A DNA stretch of 57,321 bases. It comes from Dehalococcoidia bacterium (GTDB lineage: Bacteria; Chloroflexota; Dehalococcoidia; UBA3495). The stretch lies in contig JASMCQ010000109.1 in NCBI GenBank assembly GCA_030753265.1, positions 1-57,321 on the forward strand, given 5' to 3'. Shown here in pieces: positions 33,138 through 42,624 of the stretch (positions are counted from its first letter, which is position 1; each line of letters opens with the position of its first letter). Both the position numbers and the translations under genes were made by a program. Under the pieces are notes generated by a model. It did not search any database and had not been told where the DNA came from. It saw only the letters and a program-made list of their open reading frames with translations.

Positions 33138-33701
33138 TTAGTTGAAGGCCTCGCCCTTCATTTGCCGGGCGATGCCGACGTGATGGTTGATGGCCAGAAT
33201 ATCCCCATTCTGGTTGGTGTAGGTCCGGTCTATATAGACGATGCCCAGCTTACCGCTTCTCCCCGTCTTCTCGATGATGTTCACTATCTTGCTCTTAATG
33301 CTGATGATGTCGCCGGCCCGCGGCAACTGAAAGCACTCCACTTCATCACCGCCATGGAACTGGGCCATGTTTCCGGGCCAAGGTATGCGAATCTCGTTCT
33401 CTTCCTCCCTGTCACCCCGCACGTCATCATCCGGACCCTTCGTCCGCACCAGGTCGGGAGAGCCCATCGGCTTCTTATAGAAGCCCGTGGCGCGAAGGGC
33501 GTACGGTACGGAGACGCAGCCAGGGCCGAACTTAGTTTTGTCGGCGTACTCTTTGTCATACCACAGAGGATTGTCGTCCATCGTGGCCTGTACCCAGCGC
33601 CGCGTTTCGCTCTTGCACACCTCATCCGGGGCCGCCTCTGTCGAAGATTCCTTTCCAATCATGGCCAGCACTTCCGGTGTCAGCACTTTTTCGATAGCCA
33701 T
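33138..33701 (-). CDS. FAS1-like/MaoC N-terminal dehydratase domain protein
   Basis: 187 residues resembling the MaoC N-terminal (FAS1-like dehydratase) family: an N-terminal helix with RRWVQATMDDNPLWYD and the later FGPGCVSVP, GGDEVECF, PRAGDIISIKSK and YTNQNGD strands. It is the first gene of a two-gene minus-strand operon, with GAGGAGG before the ATG. It would be the partner of the next protein in acyl-CoA hydration. Confidence 0.8.
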   Translation of the reverse strand: MAIEKVLTPEVLAMIGKESSTEAAPDEVCKSETRRWVQATMDDNPLWYDKEYADKTKFGPGCVSVPYALRATGFYKKPMGSPDLVRTKGPDDDVRGDREEENEIRIPWPGNMAQFHGGDEVECFQLPRAGDIISIKSKIVNIIEKTGRSGKLGIVYIDRTYTNQNGDILAINHHVGIARQMKGEAFN

Positions 33702-33998
33702 GCCTCCTCCTCTTTCTGTTGTTTCCCTTTCCCGAGATAACCTTGCTGCCCAGCCATGTCGGGGTCTGTCAGCCCGGCGCCGCGCAACAAAGTGGACCTA
33801 CGTGGGACAGACGTGCCAGACTCTTGAGGGCGGGTTGTTGTGTCAACAATCATGCCTGAATGAACCCGGCCCACTCCTTCCGAGTGAGTGTAGCACCGGC
33901 ACGGCTCAAGTCAAGACCGCTGGCTCCCATCAGCGGGTCCCAGCCGCCTCCGGCGCATCCTGCCAAGCACCATCGAGGGCCGCGGCCGGCCCGAGGGC

Positions 33999-34027
33999 TT
34001 GCCGTGGACTTGACCCGTGCTTACAAT
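33999..34027 (+). promoter_or_regulatory. Putative promoter of alcohol dehydrogenase gene
   Basis: TTGCCG, 17-bp spacer, TACAAT, about 100 bp upstream of the ADH start. No other gene is visible in the 33702-34128 gap. Confidence 0.45.
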
Positions 34028-34128
34028 GAGCCTGACCTGGGGGCCTGACTTGGGGCTTTTATCCCGGCCACTGCTGAGACGGGGGCCGGCCCAGGCCCCA
34101 AACATTGATCGGACCGGAGGGGGTTGCC

Positions 34129-35157
34129 ATGAGAGGCGTAGTTTTCCTCGGAGACCGCGAGTTGGAGATCAGAGAGCTGCCGTACCCGGCGCCCGGCCCC
34201 GGTGAGGCGGTCATCGCCATGAAGGCTTCTGGGTTGTGTGGCAGCGACCTGCGACCCTACCGCCTCAGCAAAGAGGAGAAGGGAGACCCGGCGCAACTCA
34301 AAGTGAACGGCCATGAGCCCTGTGGGGTGATCGCCGAGGTTGGCGAGGGCGTGACCACCCTCAAGGTGGGCGACCGGGTGATGATGCATCATTACACCGG
34401 ATGCCGGACTTGCCGCATGTGCCGCATTGGCTATACTCAAATGTGCCTCAACGGCTCACAGACCTACGGAAGGGCCCAGAACGGCGGACATGAAGACTTC
34501 CTGGGGGCTCCCGCCTACACCTTTGTCCCCATGCCCGATGCCCTGAGCTTTGCGGAGGGCGCGGCCTGCGCCTGCGGCACCGGCACGGCGTTCTTTGCAA
34601 TCAAGCGGTTGGGAATCTCGGGCACGGATACCATCGCCATATTCGGCCAGGGGCCCGTCGGCGCCAGCGCCACCATGATCGCCGTCGCCATGGGCGCCAG
34701 GGTCATTGCCGTAGACATGATCCCGGAGCGGTTAGAAATGGCGAAGAAGCTCGGCGCCGACGTGGTCATCGACGCCTCCAGGCAAGATTCCGTGGCAGCC
34801 ATCAGAGAGCTGACCCACGGTGAAGGCGCGGATGCCACCCTCGACGCCACCGGCCTCCCGGCGGCGCGTATCAACGCCGTGGACAGCGCCATGCTGTGGG
34901 GAAGGGTTTGCTTCGTGGGAGAGGGCAACACCACCACTTTCGACGTCAGCCCCCAGATCATTCACAAGCAGCTCACCATACTCGGCTCCTGGACCTTCAG
35001 CCTCAGCGGGTTGGCGGAGGTCGCCAACTTCGTGGTGGAGCGGCGGCTCCCGCTGCTGGACCTGATAACCCACCGGTACACCCTCGACCAGGCGGCCGAG
35101 GCCTACCAGCTTTTCGACACCGGAAAGACCGGCAAGGCGGTCTTCTTGTGGGACTAG
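34129..35157 (+). CDS. Zn-dependent alcohol/polyol dehydrogenase (MDR family)
   Basis: A 342-residue NAD(P)-dependent medium-chain dehydrogenase. The ATG at 34129 follows GGAGGGGG. The catalytic zinc ligand region is LCGSD and NGHEPCG. The structural zinc site has four cysteines (CRTCRMCRIGYTQMC). The Rossmann motif GQGPVGAS is followed by VIAVD, whose Asp suggests NAD preference. It is monocistronic. It probably oxidises an alcohol or sugar acid in a catabolic route. Confidence 0.92.
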   Translation: MRGVVFLGDRELEIRELPYPAPGPGEAVIAMKASGLCGSDLRPYRLSKEEKGDPAQLKVNGHEPCGVIAEVGEGVTTLKVGDRVMMHHYTGCRTCRMCRIGYTQMCLNGSQTYGRAQNGGHEDFLGAPAYTFVPMPDALSFAEGAACACGTGTAFFAIKRLGISGTDTIAIFGQGPVGASATMIAVAMGARVIAVDMIPERLEMAKKLGADVVIDASRQDSVAAIRELTHGEGADATLDATGLPAARINAVDSAMLWGRVCFVGEGNTTTFDVSPQIIHKQLTILGSWTFSLSGLAEVANFVVERRLPLLDLITHRYTLDQAAEAYQLFDTGKTGKAVFLWD

Positions 35158-35265
35158 GCCTACCGGCGGGGGACCCGCCGGCGGCCCCGGCCCCCGGAGG
35201 TGGGAAGGGCCCCTTTCCACCTCCGTAGCAGCGAGCACTTGGGTCAAGCATGCTCGGGCCGGGTA

Positions 35266-35466
35266 TCAGGAACCTAGAATCGCGGGAGTGATGCCCATGA
35301 GCCGGTAGAACCAGCCGCTGACGGCCATGAAGTTGCCGCTGATGAGCAGGACCGCGTAACCGGCGATCACCGTCGCGCTGGCCAGCCCCATCCACGGCAT
35401 GATCTTCTCCATTTTGAACAGCAACGGGAGGGTTCTGGCCATCGCGGGGATGAAGCAGGCCGTCAA
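35266..35466 (-). CDS. Possible small membrane protein
   Basis: A short frame, up to 66 residues from a TTG start; an internal ATG gives about 58. It has two hydrophobic stretches (around GLASATVIAGYAVLLISG and the final FYRLMGITPAILG). There is no convincing ribosome-binding site and I recognise no family. It could be a real small protein or the remnant of a longer membrane protein. Confidence 0.3.
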   Translation of the reverse strand: MTACFIPAMARTLPLLFKMEKIMPWMGLASATVIAGYAVLLISGNFMAVSGWFYRLMGITPAILGS

Positions 35467-35517
35467 CTGGAACAGGCAGGGCCGCCTTCGCCGGTAAACT
35501 AACGATTCAATCCGACG

Positions 35518-36180
35518 CTAGCTCTGGCTGGTGGACTCAGAAGCATACCCGTGGGAGACGGCCCAGGCAACAACCTGGGAGCGGTTCCTCAAATGCAGCT
35601 TGCTTATGATGTTCTTCATGTGGTAGCTGACCGTGTTCTCGGAGATGAAGAGGACGGCCGATATCTCTTTGTTGGTGGCCCCCAGCGTCAGCTGCTCTAG
35701 GACCTCCCGCTCCCGGGGAGTCAAGCCCGACTGCCCCGGGTCCAGGCTGGGCGGCTCATCCTTGAGCCGGGCGAACTCTTGAAGAAGCCTTCTTGCCAGG
35801 CCCGGAGACATAATCGGCTCGCCCCTCTTGACCCGTTCCAGCAGGTCGGCGAACTCGTCCTCCCGAAGGTTCTTCAGCAGGTAGCCGTCGGCTCCGCTTT
35901 TGATGGCTTCAAACAGGTCCTGATCGTCATCCGAGACCGTAAGCATGATCACTTTCACGCCTGGGGACTCGGATTTGATGGCTCGCGTGGCTTCAAGGCC
36001 GCCCAGAGTGGGCATGTTAATGTCCATGAAGATGAGGTCCGGCCGGAGTTCGCGGGTCCGGGCAATGGCCTCCTGCCCGTCTCCCGCTTGACCAACGACG
36101 TCAACGCCCCAGGCGGCGAGGAGACTGGTCAGGCCGGCTCGAAACAGCGCGTGGTCATCCACCAATAGGACCTTCATCAT
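35518..36180 (-). CDS. NarL/FixJ-type response regulator
   Basis: Two-component transcription regulator, 220 residues: receiver domain (about 1-120) with the acidic pair in LLVDDH, phospho-acceptor Asp in FMDINMP and Lys in LLKNL, then a LuxR-type helix-turn-helix (LTPREREVLEQL ... NTVSYHMKNIISKL). It lies nine bases downstream of the histidine kinase gene, so the two are co-transcribed partners. Targets are unknown. Confidence 0.93.
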   Translation of the reverse strand: MMKVLLVDDHALFRAGLTSLLAAWGVDVVGQAGDGQEAIARTRELRPDLIFMDINMPTLGGLEATRAIKSESPGVKVIMLTVSDDDQDLFEAIKSGADGYLLKNLREDEFADLLERVKRGEPIMSPGLARRLLQEFARLKDEPPSLDPGQSGLTPREREVLEQLTLGATNKEISAVLFISENTVSYHMKNIISKLHLRNRSQVVAWAVSHGYASESTSQS

Positions 36181-36189
36181 TTTGAAAGC

Positions 36190-38091
36190 CTAGTTGTTAG
36201 GCTGGGGCAGCGGAACGCGGATCTCCACCCTCGTCCCTTTGCCGATGGCTGTATCGATCTTTAGGGCGCCACCCACGGCTTCCGCACGTTCCCGCATCGT
36301 CTGGAGGCCGAACCGCGGCCACCCCGTCAATCGAGGCCGGGCCAGCTCGAACCCCTGCCCGTCGTCGGCTATGGTCACGCGGAGTTCGTTGTTGCCGTTG
36401 GGTTCAAACTTCACCCGTACCGTGGTGGCCTTCGAATGCTTTCTGACGTTGGTCAACGCCTCTTGCACCACCCTCATAAGCTGAATCTCGACCGAAGGGG
36501 GCAGCTTTGATTTCTCGGCTCCGGTGGGAACATTTATCTCAACGGGAATACCGGACATCTCCATATAGCGCTCGGTGTACTCACGCAGCGCCGGAAGCAG
36601 CCCCTCGTGCCGCATAGAGGCCAATCTCAACCCCAGAATCCCCTCTCGAACGTCCGCATACAGGTCCCGGGCCGTGTCCTCCATCTTGGTGAGTTCCTCG
36701 CGCGCTTCCTCGACCCGGCCGTCGGAAAGGAATTTTCTGACCGCGATGGTCTGGGTATTGATGTAGCCCAACAGTTGGGCCATCCCGTCATGCATCTCCC
36801 GGGCGATGCGCTCCCGCTCTTGCAAGACGGCCAGGTCCTGGACCTGCCGGTAGAGCCGGGCATTTTCGACGGCAACGGCCAGACGTTCTCCGATGCCTTC
36901 AAGCAGGTGTATCTCCCTGGGCCTTTTCAAGGCATCTGCCGAGAAGGCGGCTACCGTGAGAACACCCACCAGCTTTGCCTGATGGAGTAACGGAAGCGCA
37001 CAGAACGTGTTGAATCCTTCGTTGACCACCCGTTGTCTCAAGAACCTGGGATCAGAGGCGAGGTCGTGTACCACAACGGGCTCCAGGTCTTTCGCCACGA
37101 TCCCGGGTATCCCTTCGCCCAGTTCAAGCTCGGTCCGTTCAAGGAAGGCCTCCTGGCGCGGCCCCCGGTGGCAACCCATGGTCAACTTGTCTTCAGGGCC
37201 CATAAGCCAGATCTCGGCCTCCTCCGCCGATGTCACCTCGATGATCGTATCCAGAGACCTGTTGAGAAGCTCGTCCAGGTCGAGTGAAGAAGCTACCGCC
37301 TTACCGACTTCGAGAAGCGCCCCAAGCTCCCGATTCCGAAGCTGGGCTTCCTCATCCAAAGTGGCATTGCGGATGGCCATCCCCAACTGACCCCCGATGC
37401 CATGAAGGAACTCCTGGTCGTCAGGCGTGAATCTGCGCTCCTCCCGAGTGGCAACCACCAGAATTCCAGTGACCTCGCCCTCGAAGTTCAACGGAGCGCT
37501 GAGACCCGACCTGACCCCTTCCCGCTTGGCCAACTCCGCGACCCTGGGGTCGTCGAAGAGTCGTTCCATGACCACAATCTGGCCGGTCCTGACAACCTCA
37601 GCGGCGATGGGATCGTCCTGAAGCTTGGTATTCTGGATGCCAGCCACCAATTCGGGTGAAAACCCCCGGTGACAGACCGCGGAATGCACCTCTTCGTCAA
37701 GGTCCACGATGCAGACCAGCCCGGCGTCTGCCTTCATGGTTGAGAGGATGTCGTCCAAGCTGGCACCGAGCAATTCCACCAGGCCTGGTTTAGCTGCCGC
37801 GGCTTTGGCGATGCTGTTCAGCCCCTGGAGTTGGCGGTTCTGCTCCAATACCTTCCGCTGCAGCCTGCCAACCAGACCGAACATACTGTAGGAGAAGACG
37901 ATCACGCCAACGACCATGGCCGAGTTGATGGCGATGAATCCAGGAACGGTGTGGAGAGGTCCGGATAAGGCGGTGTGCCTCAATACATCCAGGGATGAAA
38001 GAAACACCACCGGCAGCACGATGGCCAGCCACCTCAGCCGGTGCATGTTGAGGGGCCATCTTCCCTTGGCTTCGCTGTTCTCGACGGCCAC
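36190..38091 (-). CDS. GAF-domain sensor histidine kinase (HisKA_3 type)
   Basis: A 633-residue membrane-linked sensor. Two N-terminal hydrophobic helices (about residues 18-40 and 50-75) are followed by a short coiled segment, two GAF domains (about 90-250 and 255-415), the dimerisation/phosphotransfer helix with REMHDGMAQ (phospho-His) and an HATPase domain with TIADDGQGFE and the GLQTMRERA box. The start is GTG. It is the cognate kinase of the following NarL-type regulator. The signal sensed by the GAF domains is not evident. Confidence 0.92.
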   Translation of the reverse strand: MAVENSEAKGRWPLNMHRLRWLAIVLPVVFLSSLDVLRHTALSGPLHTVPGFIAINSAMVVGVIVFSYSMFGLVGRLQRKVLEQNRQLQGLNSIAKAAAAKPGLVELLGASLDDILSTMKADAGLVCIVDLDEEVHSAVCHRGFSPELVAGIQNTKLQDDPIAAEVVRTGQIVVMERLFDDPRVAELAKREGVRSGLSAPLNFEGEVTGILVVATREERRFTPDDQEFLHGIGGQLGMAIRNATLDEEAQLRNRELGALLEVGKAVASSLDLDELLNRSLDTIIEVTSAEEAEIWLMGPEDKLTMGCHRGPRQEAFLERTELELGEGIPGIVAKDLEPVVVHDLASDPRFLRQRVVNEGFNTFCALPLLHQAKLVGVLTVAAFSADALKRPREIHLLEGIGERLAVAVENARLYRQVQDLAVLQERERIAREMHDGMAQLLGYINTQTIAVRKFLSDGRVEEAREELTKMEDTARDLYADVREGILGLRLASMRHEGLLPALREYTERYMEMSGIPVEINVPTGAEKSKLPPSVEIQLMRVVQEALTNVRKHSKATTVRVKFEPNGNNELRVTIADDGQGFELARPRLTGWPRFGLQTMRERAEAVGGALKIDTAIGKGTRVEIRVPLPQPNN

Positions 38092-38611
38092 AGGTCTTGG
38101 CGCTCCCGACGGTGGATAGGATCAATCTTTCAAACTAATGATACCAGACTATAGCGGCCGAGAGCTTGCAGGCCGGAGTCGTTTGGGCCTGCCAGAACAG
38201 GTAGGCGCAAATGCCAGGATTGGTAGCAATTGGCCCCCTTGAGCTTGCCCGCCCCCCGGCGTATCCTCTACAGGGGCCTCACGCCGGGCCGCTGACGGGC
38301 GAAGGGCTCGATAGCCGGCCGGTCCCGCCTACAACTTCCCGTGGATTTCTGGGGCTGTCATCTCGGGAGGATCGGTGGGGTTCCGGCCAACAGCCCTCAG
38401 TCACCCTCGGAGCAGCCCGGAGGCGCGAGGAGCTTGGCTCCCGCCCATCCGGCATGACAGGTGGATGGCGATACAGAGATGGCGGGCGGGCGGCCGGCGG
38501 CCAGGCACTTGGGGGCTCGACTGCCGCCGCCCGCCCGAACCGGGCTACTAACCGGACCTAACCGTCCAAACCTGATCAACCAGGAATAACTTACCAGATA
38601 AGGGGGAAATC
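38092..38611. other. Intergenic region without supported genes
   Basis: A GC-rich gap between the divergent kinase and racemase-family genes. Open frames here are low-complexity and lack ribosome-binding sites. GGGGG precedes the ATG at 38612. Confidence 0.4.
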
Positions 38612-39778
38612 ATGAAGATCACGAATGTCCGGGCCATACCGCTATCCAGCCCGATCCCCAACGAGAACCAGCACCGGACGGACCTCGGCACCAGGGTCAA
38701 GAGCGACTCGGTATTGATACAGGTGGAGACAGACGAGGGGCTGACCGGGCTCGGCGCATCGCTGGGCAGCCCGCCGGTGGTCAAGGCGATAGTGGAGCAC
38801 GAACTAGCGCCGGCGCTGGCGGGTGAAGACCCGATGTACTCGGAGCGCCTCTACGAGAAGATGTACAACGGCTCTCGCTGGAAGCCTGCCCTGGACCGGG
38901 GCCACGCGCAGCCCGGTGACGGCCGGCGCGGCATAACCATGGAGGCGATTTCCGGGGTGGACATCGCGATCTGGGACGTGAAGTCTCAAGTACTCGGGGT
39001 GCCTATCTACAAAGCCCTCGGCGCGGTGCGCGACAACGTCCGAGGCTACGCCTCCGGCGGGTGGGCCCCCGGCGACGAGGCGGAACAGGAGATGGGAGGG
39101 TACGCCGCCAAAGGGTTCGACGCCGTGAAGATGCGGGTGGTGGGGCGAGACGGGTTCTCGATTGAAAACACCATCAGGAGGGTTAAGGCCGCCCGCCGCG
39201 GCATCGGCCCCAACGTCGAACTGATGCTGGACGCCCATGGCTCTCTGGACGTTTCCACCGCCATCCGGCTGGCTAGGCAGCTCGAGGAGTTCGACATCTC
39301 CTGGTTTGAAGAGCCCGTCTCTCCCGATGACCATCGCGGGCTGGCCGAGGTGCGCCGGTCCACCACCATACCCATCGCCACGGGGGAGCGAGAGTTCACC
39401 AGGTTTGATTTCGAAGACCTTTTCCTGCACCGGTCCCTGGACATCGCTCAACCGGACATCGCCCGGGCGGGCGGTTTCACCGAGATACGGCGGATCGCGG
39501 CGATGGCATCGGCCAAAGGAATCAGGCTGGCGCCTCACGCCTGGGGCTCCGGCGTCCTCTTCGCGGCCAGCATCCACGTGGCCATGTCCTCGGTGAACTG
39601 CCACATACTGGAGGTCAGCCAGGGTCACATGCCGATGATGCACGACCTGTTCGAGGAGCCGTATGACATTCGGGACGGCGCGGTGTACGCGCCACAACGG
39701 CCGGGCCTCGGCTTCACTCTGCGTAAGGATGCCCTGGAGGAGTTCCGATACCTGGAGGGACCGGAGTACGTATTCTAG
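38612..39778 (+). CDS. Mandelate racemase / muconate lactonizing enzyme family protein
   Basis: Enolase-superfamily Mg-dependent enzyme, 388 residues, probably a sugar-acid dehydratase, racemase or cycloisomerase. Visible active-site elements are VKMRVVG (Lys in the KxR motif), metal ligands Asp in LMLDAHG, Glu in WFEEPV and Glu in IATGEREF, and the catalytic His in LAPHAWGSG. The capping domain is at residues 1-130. Monocistronic and convergent with the hydratase gene beyond a terminator. Confidence 0.9.
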   Translation: MKITNVRAIPLSSPIPNENQHRTDLGTRVKSDSVLIQVETDEGLTGLGASLGSPPVVKAIVEHELAPALAGEDPMYSERLYEKMYNGSRWKPALDRGHAQPGDGRRGITMEAISGVDIAIWDVKSQVLGVPIYKALGAVRDNVRGYASGGWAPGDEAEQEMGGYAAKGFDAVKMRVVGRDGFSIENTIRRVKAARRGIGPNVELMLDAHGSLDVSTAIRLARQLEEFDISWFEEPVSPDDHRGLAEVRRSTTIPIATGEREFTRFDFEDLFLHRSLDIAQPDIARAGGFTEIRRIAAMASAKGIRLAPHAWGSGVLFAASIHVAMSSVNCHILEVSQGHMPMMHDLFEEPYDIRDGAVYAPQRPGLGFTLRKDALEEFRYLEGPEYVF

Positions 39779-40147
39779 GCGCCTGGTCAACCTATTGCGA
39801 TAATCGTCGTTCCGAGTGGAGTGAGGATCTTATTGTTACGCTGGGTCGCTTCGTCGTTCCGCTCCTAAAAATAACAACCCGCCAAGACCAGGTCTTCTGA
39901 GTAGCGTGTGCCGGGGCGCTAGGGTTAGTCCAAAACCCACGTCATGGAGAAGCCCGGAGAGGCCTCGCGTCCGCGGCGGGCGGACGTGAGGCCTCTCTAA
40001 ATAGCATACCAGCGAGGGGGGCAGTGCCGTTTCGCGGACGTTTTGACGCCGGCTTGGGACTCCCATCGTGGCCTTCCGTCTCCGCCGGGGGACAGGAATT
40101 GGTCCCCTCAAACAGGGCGGACTGCTTTGCTCCTGGCTGCCCCTGCC
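39779..40147. other. Convergent intergenic region
   Basis: Holds the terminator at 39957-39997. I see no gene in it. Confidence 0.4.
39957..39997. terminator. Bidirectional terminator
   Basis: 17-bp arms (one G-T pair) around CGGCGGG, followed by TCTAAATA, between convergent genes. Confidence 0.75.
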
Positions 40148-40969
40148 TCAGGGAGTGCCCGCTCTCCACTCTTCGATGACCTGTTTGAATCCCTTTTCGG
40201 CCATCAAGCGGCCCCACTCTTTCCGGGTGTCGGTCCCGTGCCCCGCAATGCTCAATTCACCGCTCATCAGTACAGTTTGTCTGAATCCCATAGTATCCAT
40301 CGCCATATTGACGTTGCGTTTCTTGATCATCAGCATCTCCAGAGGGATTCTGGCGATGTGCGCCGCCATCTTTTCCACGGCCGCATCCAGCTCATCAGCA
40401 GGCACCGCCCTGGTTGCCCAGCCGATCCGAACTGCCTCGGTGCCGTCCATCAGCCCACCCAGGAACATGAACTCCTTTGCCTTCCTTACCCCGACCAGGG
40501 AGAGCCACACCGGTGAGTAGATGCCTTGCCCAATGGGCGATGGCACCTGAGAAGGGCCAATTTGGGCATCTTCAGCCACCACCACCAGGTCGCACAGGCC
40601 GGCGAGCATGCTGCCGGCGGCGAAACAAGCTCCATGAACCTGGGCGATTACCGGCTTCGGCATATCCCACACGCTGAGATAAAGCCGGACGCGCATCGTC
40701 ATGTCCACCCGGTGTTCCTCGGTGTGGTCGCCCAACTCGCGGCCTCCGGACTCCCATTCGGGCCGGCCGTAGTCGTGGCCGGCGCAGAAGCCGCGGCCGG
40801 CCCCTTTGAGGATCACCACCCTCACCTCGTCGTCGTCCTCCGCCTCCCTCAGTGCCTTTCTCAAGTTGTAGAGCAGGTCCTTGTTCAGCGCGTTCAATTT
40901 CTGCGGGCGGTTCAAGGTTATCTTGGCGACATGCCCTTCTTTTTCGTAGATCAGGTTATCGAATCGCAT
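40148..40969 (-). CDS. Enoyl-CoA hydratase/isomerase family protein
   Basis: Crotonase-fold protein, 273 residues. The oxyanion-hole loops are GFCAGHD and CFAAGSM. At the first catalytic Glu position of rat crotonase (IGPSQVPSP here, where FGQPEI is usual) Gln replaces Glu, while the second Glu (KAKEFMFLGG) is present. This makes a classical hydratase reaction doubtful; an isomerase, lyase or thioesterase-like role is possible. There is GGAGGG before the ATG. Confidence 0.88.
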   Translation of the reverse strand: MRFDNLIYEKEGHVAKITLNRPQKLNALNKDLLYNLRKALREAEDDDEVRVVILKGAGRGFCAGHDYGRPEWESGGRELGDHTEEHRVDMTMRVRLYLSVWDMPKPVIAQVHGACFAAGSMLAGLCDLVVVAEDAQIGPSQVPSPIGQGIYSPVWLSLVGVRKAKEFMFLGGLMDGTEAVRIGWATRAVPADELDAAVEKMAAHIARIPLEMLMIKKRNVNMAMDTMGFRQTVLMSGELSIAGHGTDTRKEWGRLMAEKGFKQVIEEWRAGTP

Positions 40970-41313
40970 TCTTCCCTCCTTGCTTGCCGAACCCGGTCAC
41001 AGGACAATACCCCCACCCCGGCGGCAAGACCTCTCGCGGCCCGGGAGGGGCCACCGCCGGGCCGTTTCCTTTCCACGGTTGGAGGATGGTAGAGGCGCAG
41101 GTTCGTGAGGGCCGTTCCCGGTTGTGCCTGCCGGGATTTCCGCCGGCAAGCCGGTTTCAGGCAATGTAAACCGGCAACCCGCAAAGGGCAGGCCGGCCCA
41201 AGCTGGAGCGGAAACTGGGAACAATCAGGTCGCCGAACGCAGGCCCGTTCGAGACTCCTTCGGGAGACCTCCTCCGGACTCGCTCTCAGACCGGCAACGC
41301 GTTGAAGCGAGGC
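40970..41313. other. Intergenic region, nothing recognised
   Basis: A GC-rich gap between two minus-strand genes with small GC-rich inverted repeats but no convincing gene, promoter or terminator. Confidence 0.35.
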
Positions 41314-42513
41314 TCAGACTATCCCGTCAGCCCGGAGCTTCTCCACTGCGGCTCCGTCGTATCCCATAATCTCCGCCAGCAACTCCTCGTTGTGCTCCCC
41401 CAGGAGAGGTGGAGCGGTTATCTCCTGCGGCGAGTCGGAGAGTTTTATCGGCGAGCCCACGGTCAGGAAGCGGCGAGAGGGGTGGTCAACCTCGACGAGC
41501 ATCCCCCGCTCTCTCAGGTGGGTGTCCTCGATCAAGTCTCCGGTATCGAGGACGGCGCCACAGGGGACCCCGGCCGCGCCCAGGATTTCCATCACATCAT
41601 GTTTGCCGAGCTGAGAGGTCCACTCCTCAATAGCCGAGTCCACGGCCCCGGCGTTCTCCACCCGGGCCTCGGGGGTGGCGAAGCGGGGGTCTTCAATCAT
41701 GTCTTCCCGGCCCATGGCCCGAAGCAGGGCAAGCCACATCTGTCGCTGGGCGGTGATGTAGACGTAGTCATTGAGCCCGCCCGGGTAGCACTTGTAGCAG
41801 TTGCTGGGCACGTTGGAACCCAGGTGGTTTCCGGCCCGTTCCACCGTCACGCCAAAGCGCTGGTGGTCCCGAATCCGAACCCGCATAAGGTTGAACACGG
41901 CATCTTGCATCGAGACCTCTACTTGCTGGCCTTTGCCGGTCTGGTGGCGCTGCTCCAGCGCCGCCAAGACCCCCACGACGGCGTGCATGCCAGTACCGGA
42001 ATCGCCGATGGCCGCGCCGTTGACGAAGGGTGGCGTCTCCGGAGTGCCGGTAGTGCTCATGGCGCCCCCGGTGGCCTGGGCGACGGGCTCATAGCTCTTG
42101 AAGGAACTGTAGGGTCCGAAGGTGCCGAATCCCTTGATAGAGGTGTAGATAAGCCTCGGGTTTAGCTGCTGCAGGGCTTCAAAACCGAAGCCCAGACGGT
42201 CCAGGGCGCCGGGGCCGAAATTCTCCACCAGCACGTCGGAAGTCTTCAGCAGGGCGGTGAAGATCTCCTTGCCCTGGGCCGTCTTGAGGTTGACGGTCAG
42301 GCTCCGCTTGTTGGCATTCAGCATCAGAAAGAAGAGACTGTCACTATCGGGCATGTCCCGCATATTGGACCGGGCCACGTCTCCCTGGCCGGGCTCTTCA
42401 AGCTTGATCACGTCGGCGCCGAACCACGCCAGTATTTGAGCACACGATGGCCCTGCCTGATTATGGGTCATGTCAATAACTCGGATACCATCCAGCGCCT
42501 TAACCATAGCCAA
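41314..42513 (-). CDS. Formyl-CoA:oxalate CoA-transferase-like family III enzyme
   Basis: A 399-residue CoA-transferase. Of the six family III members here it is the one most like bacterial Frc: the active-site region reads GDSGTGMHAVVG followed later by VEVSMQDAVFNLMR, with the catalytic Asp in SMQD, and RIRDHQR follows as in Frc. The C-terminus has PPLLGEHNEELL. With the ThDP enzyme at 48.6 kb it could make up an oxalate or 2-hydroxyacyl-CoA route, though the Frc-like specificity is inferred only. Confidence 0.9.
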   Translation of the reverse strand: MAMVKALDGIRVIDMTHNQAGPSCAQILAWFGADVIKLEEPGQGDVARSNMRDMPDSDSLFFLMLNANKRSLTVNLKTAQGKEIFTALLKTSDVLVENFGPGALDRLGFGFEALQQLNPRLIYTSIKGFGTFGPYSSFKSYEPVAQATGGAMSTTGTPETPPFVNGAAIGDSGTGMHAVVGVLAALEQRHQTGKGQQVEVSMQDAVFNLMRVRIRDHQRFGVTVERAGNHLGSNVPSNCYKCYPGGLNDYVYITAQRQMWLALLRAMGREDMIEDPRFATPEARVENAGAVDSAIEEWTSQLGKHDVMEILGAAGVPCGAVLDTGDLIEDTHLRERGMLVEVDHPSRRFLTVGSPIKLSDSPQEITAPPLLGEHNEELLAEIMGYDGAAVEKLRADGIV

Positions 42514-42624
42514 GCCCCCTGTTCAAATTTGCTCCGGTGCAGGTCTACATGCTGGTTCGCTCAGGCGCCCGGCCTGAGCGAACATCTTGGAAAAGGGTCT
42601 TCCTGTGCTGCCTACCCATGTGGG

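Noticed and set aside
38211..38561. A 116-residue frame in the intergenic gap
   Set aside because: Low-complexity Arg/Gly/Pro composition, no ribosome-binding site and no recognised motif.
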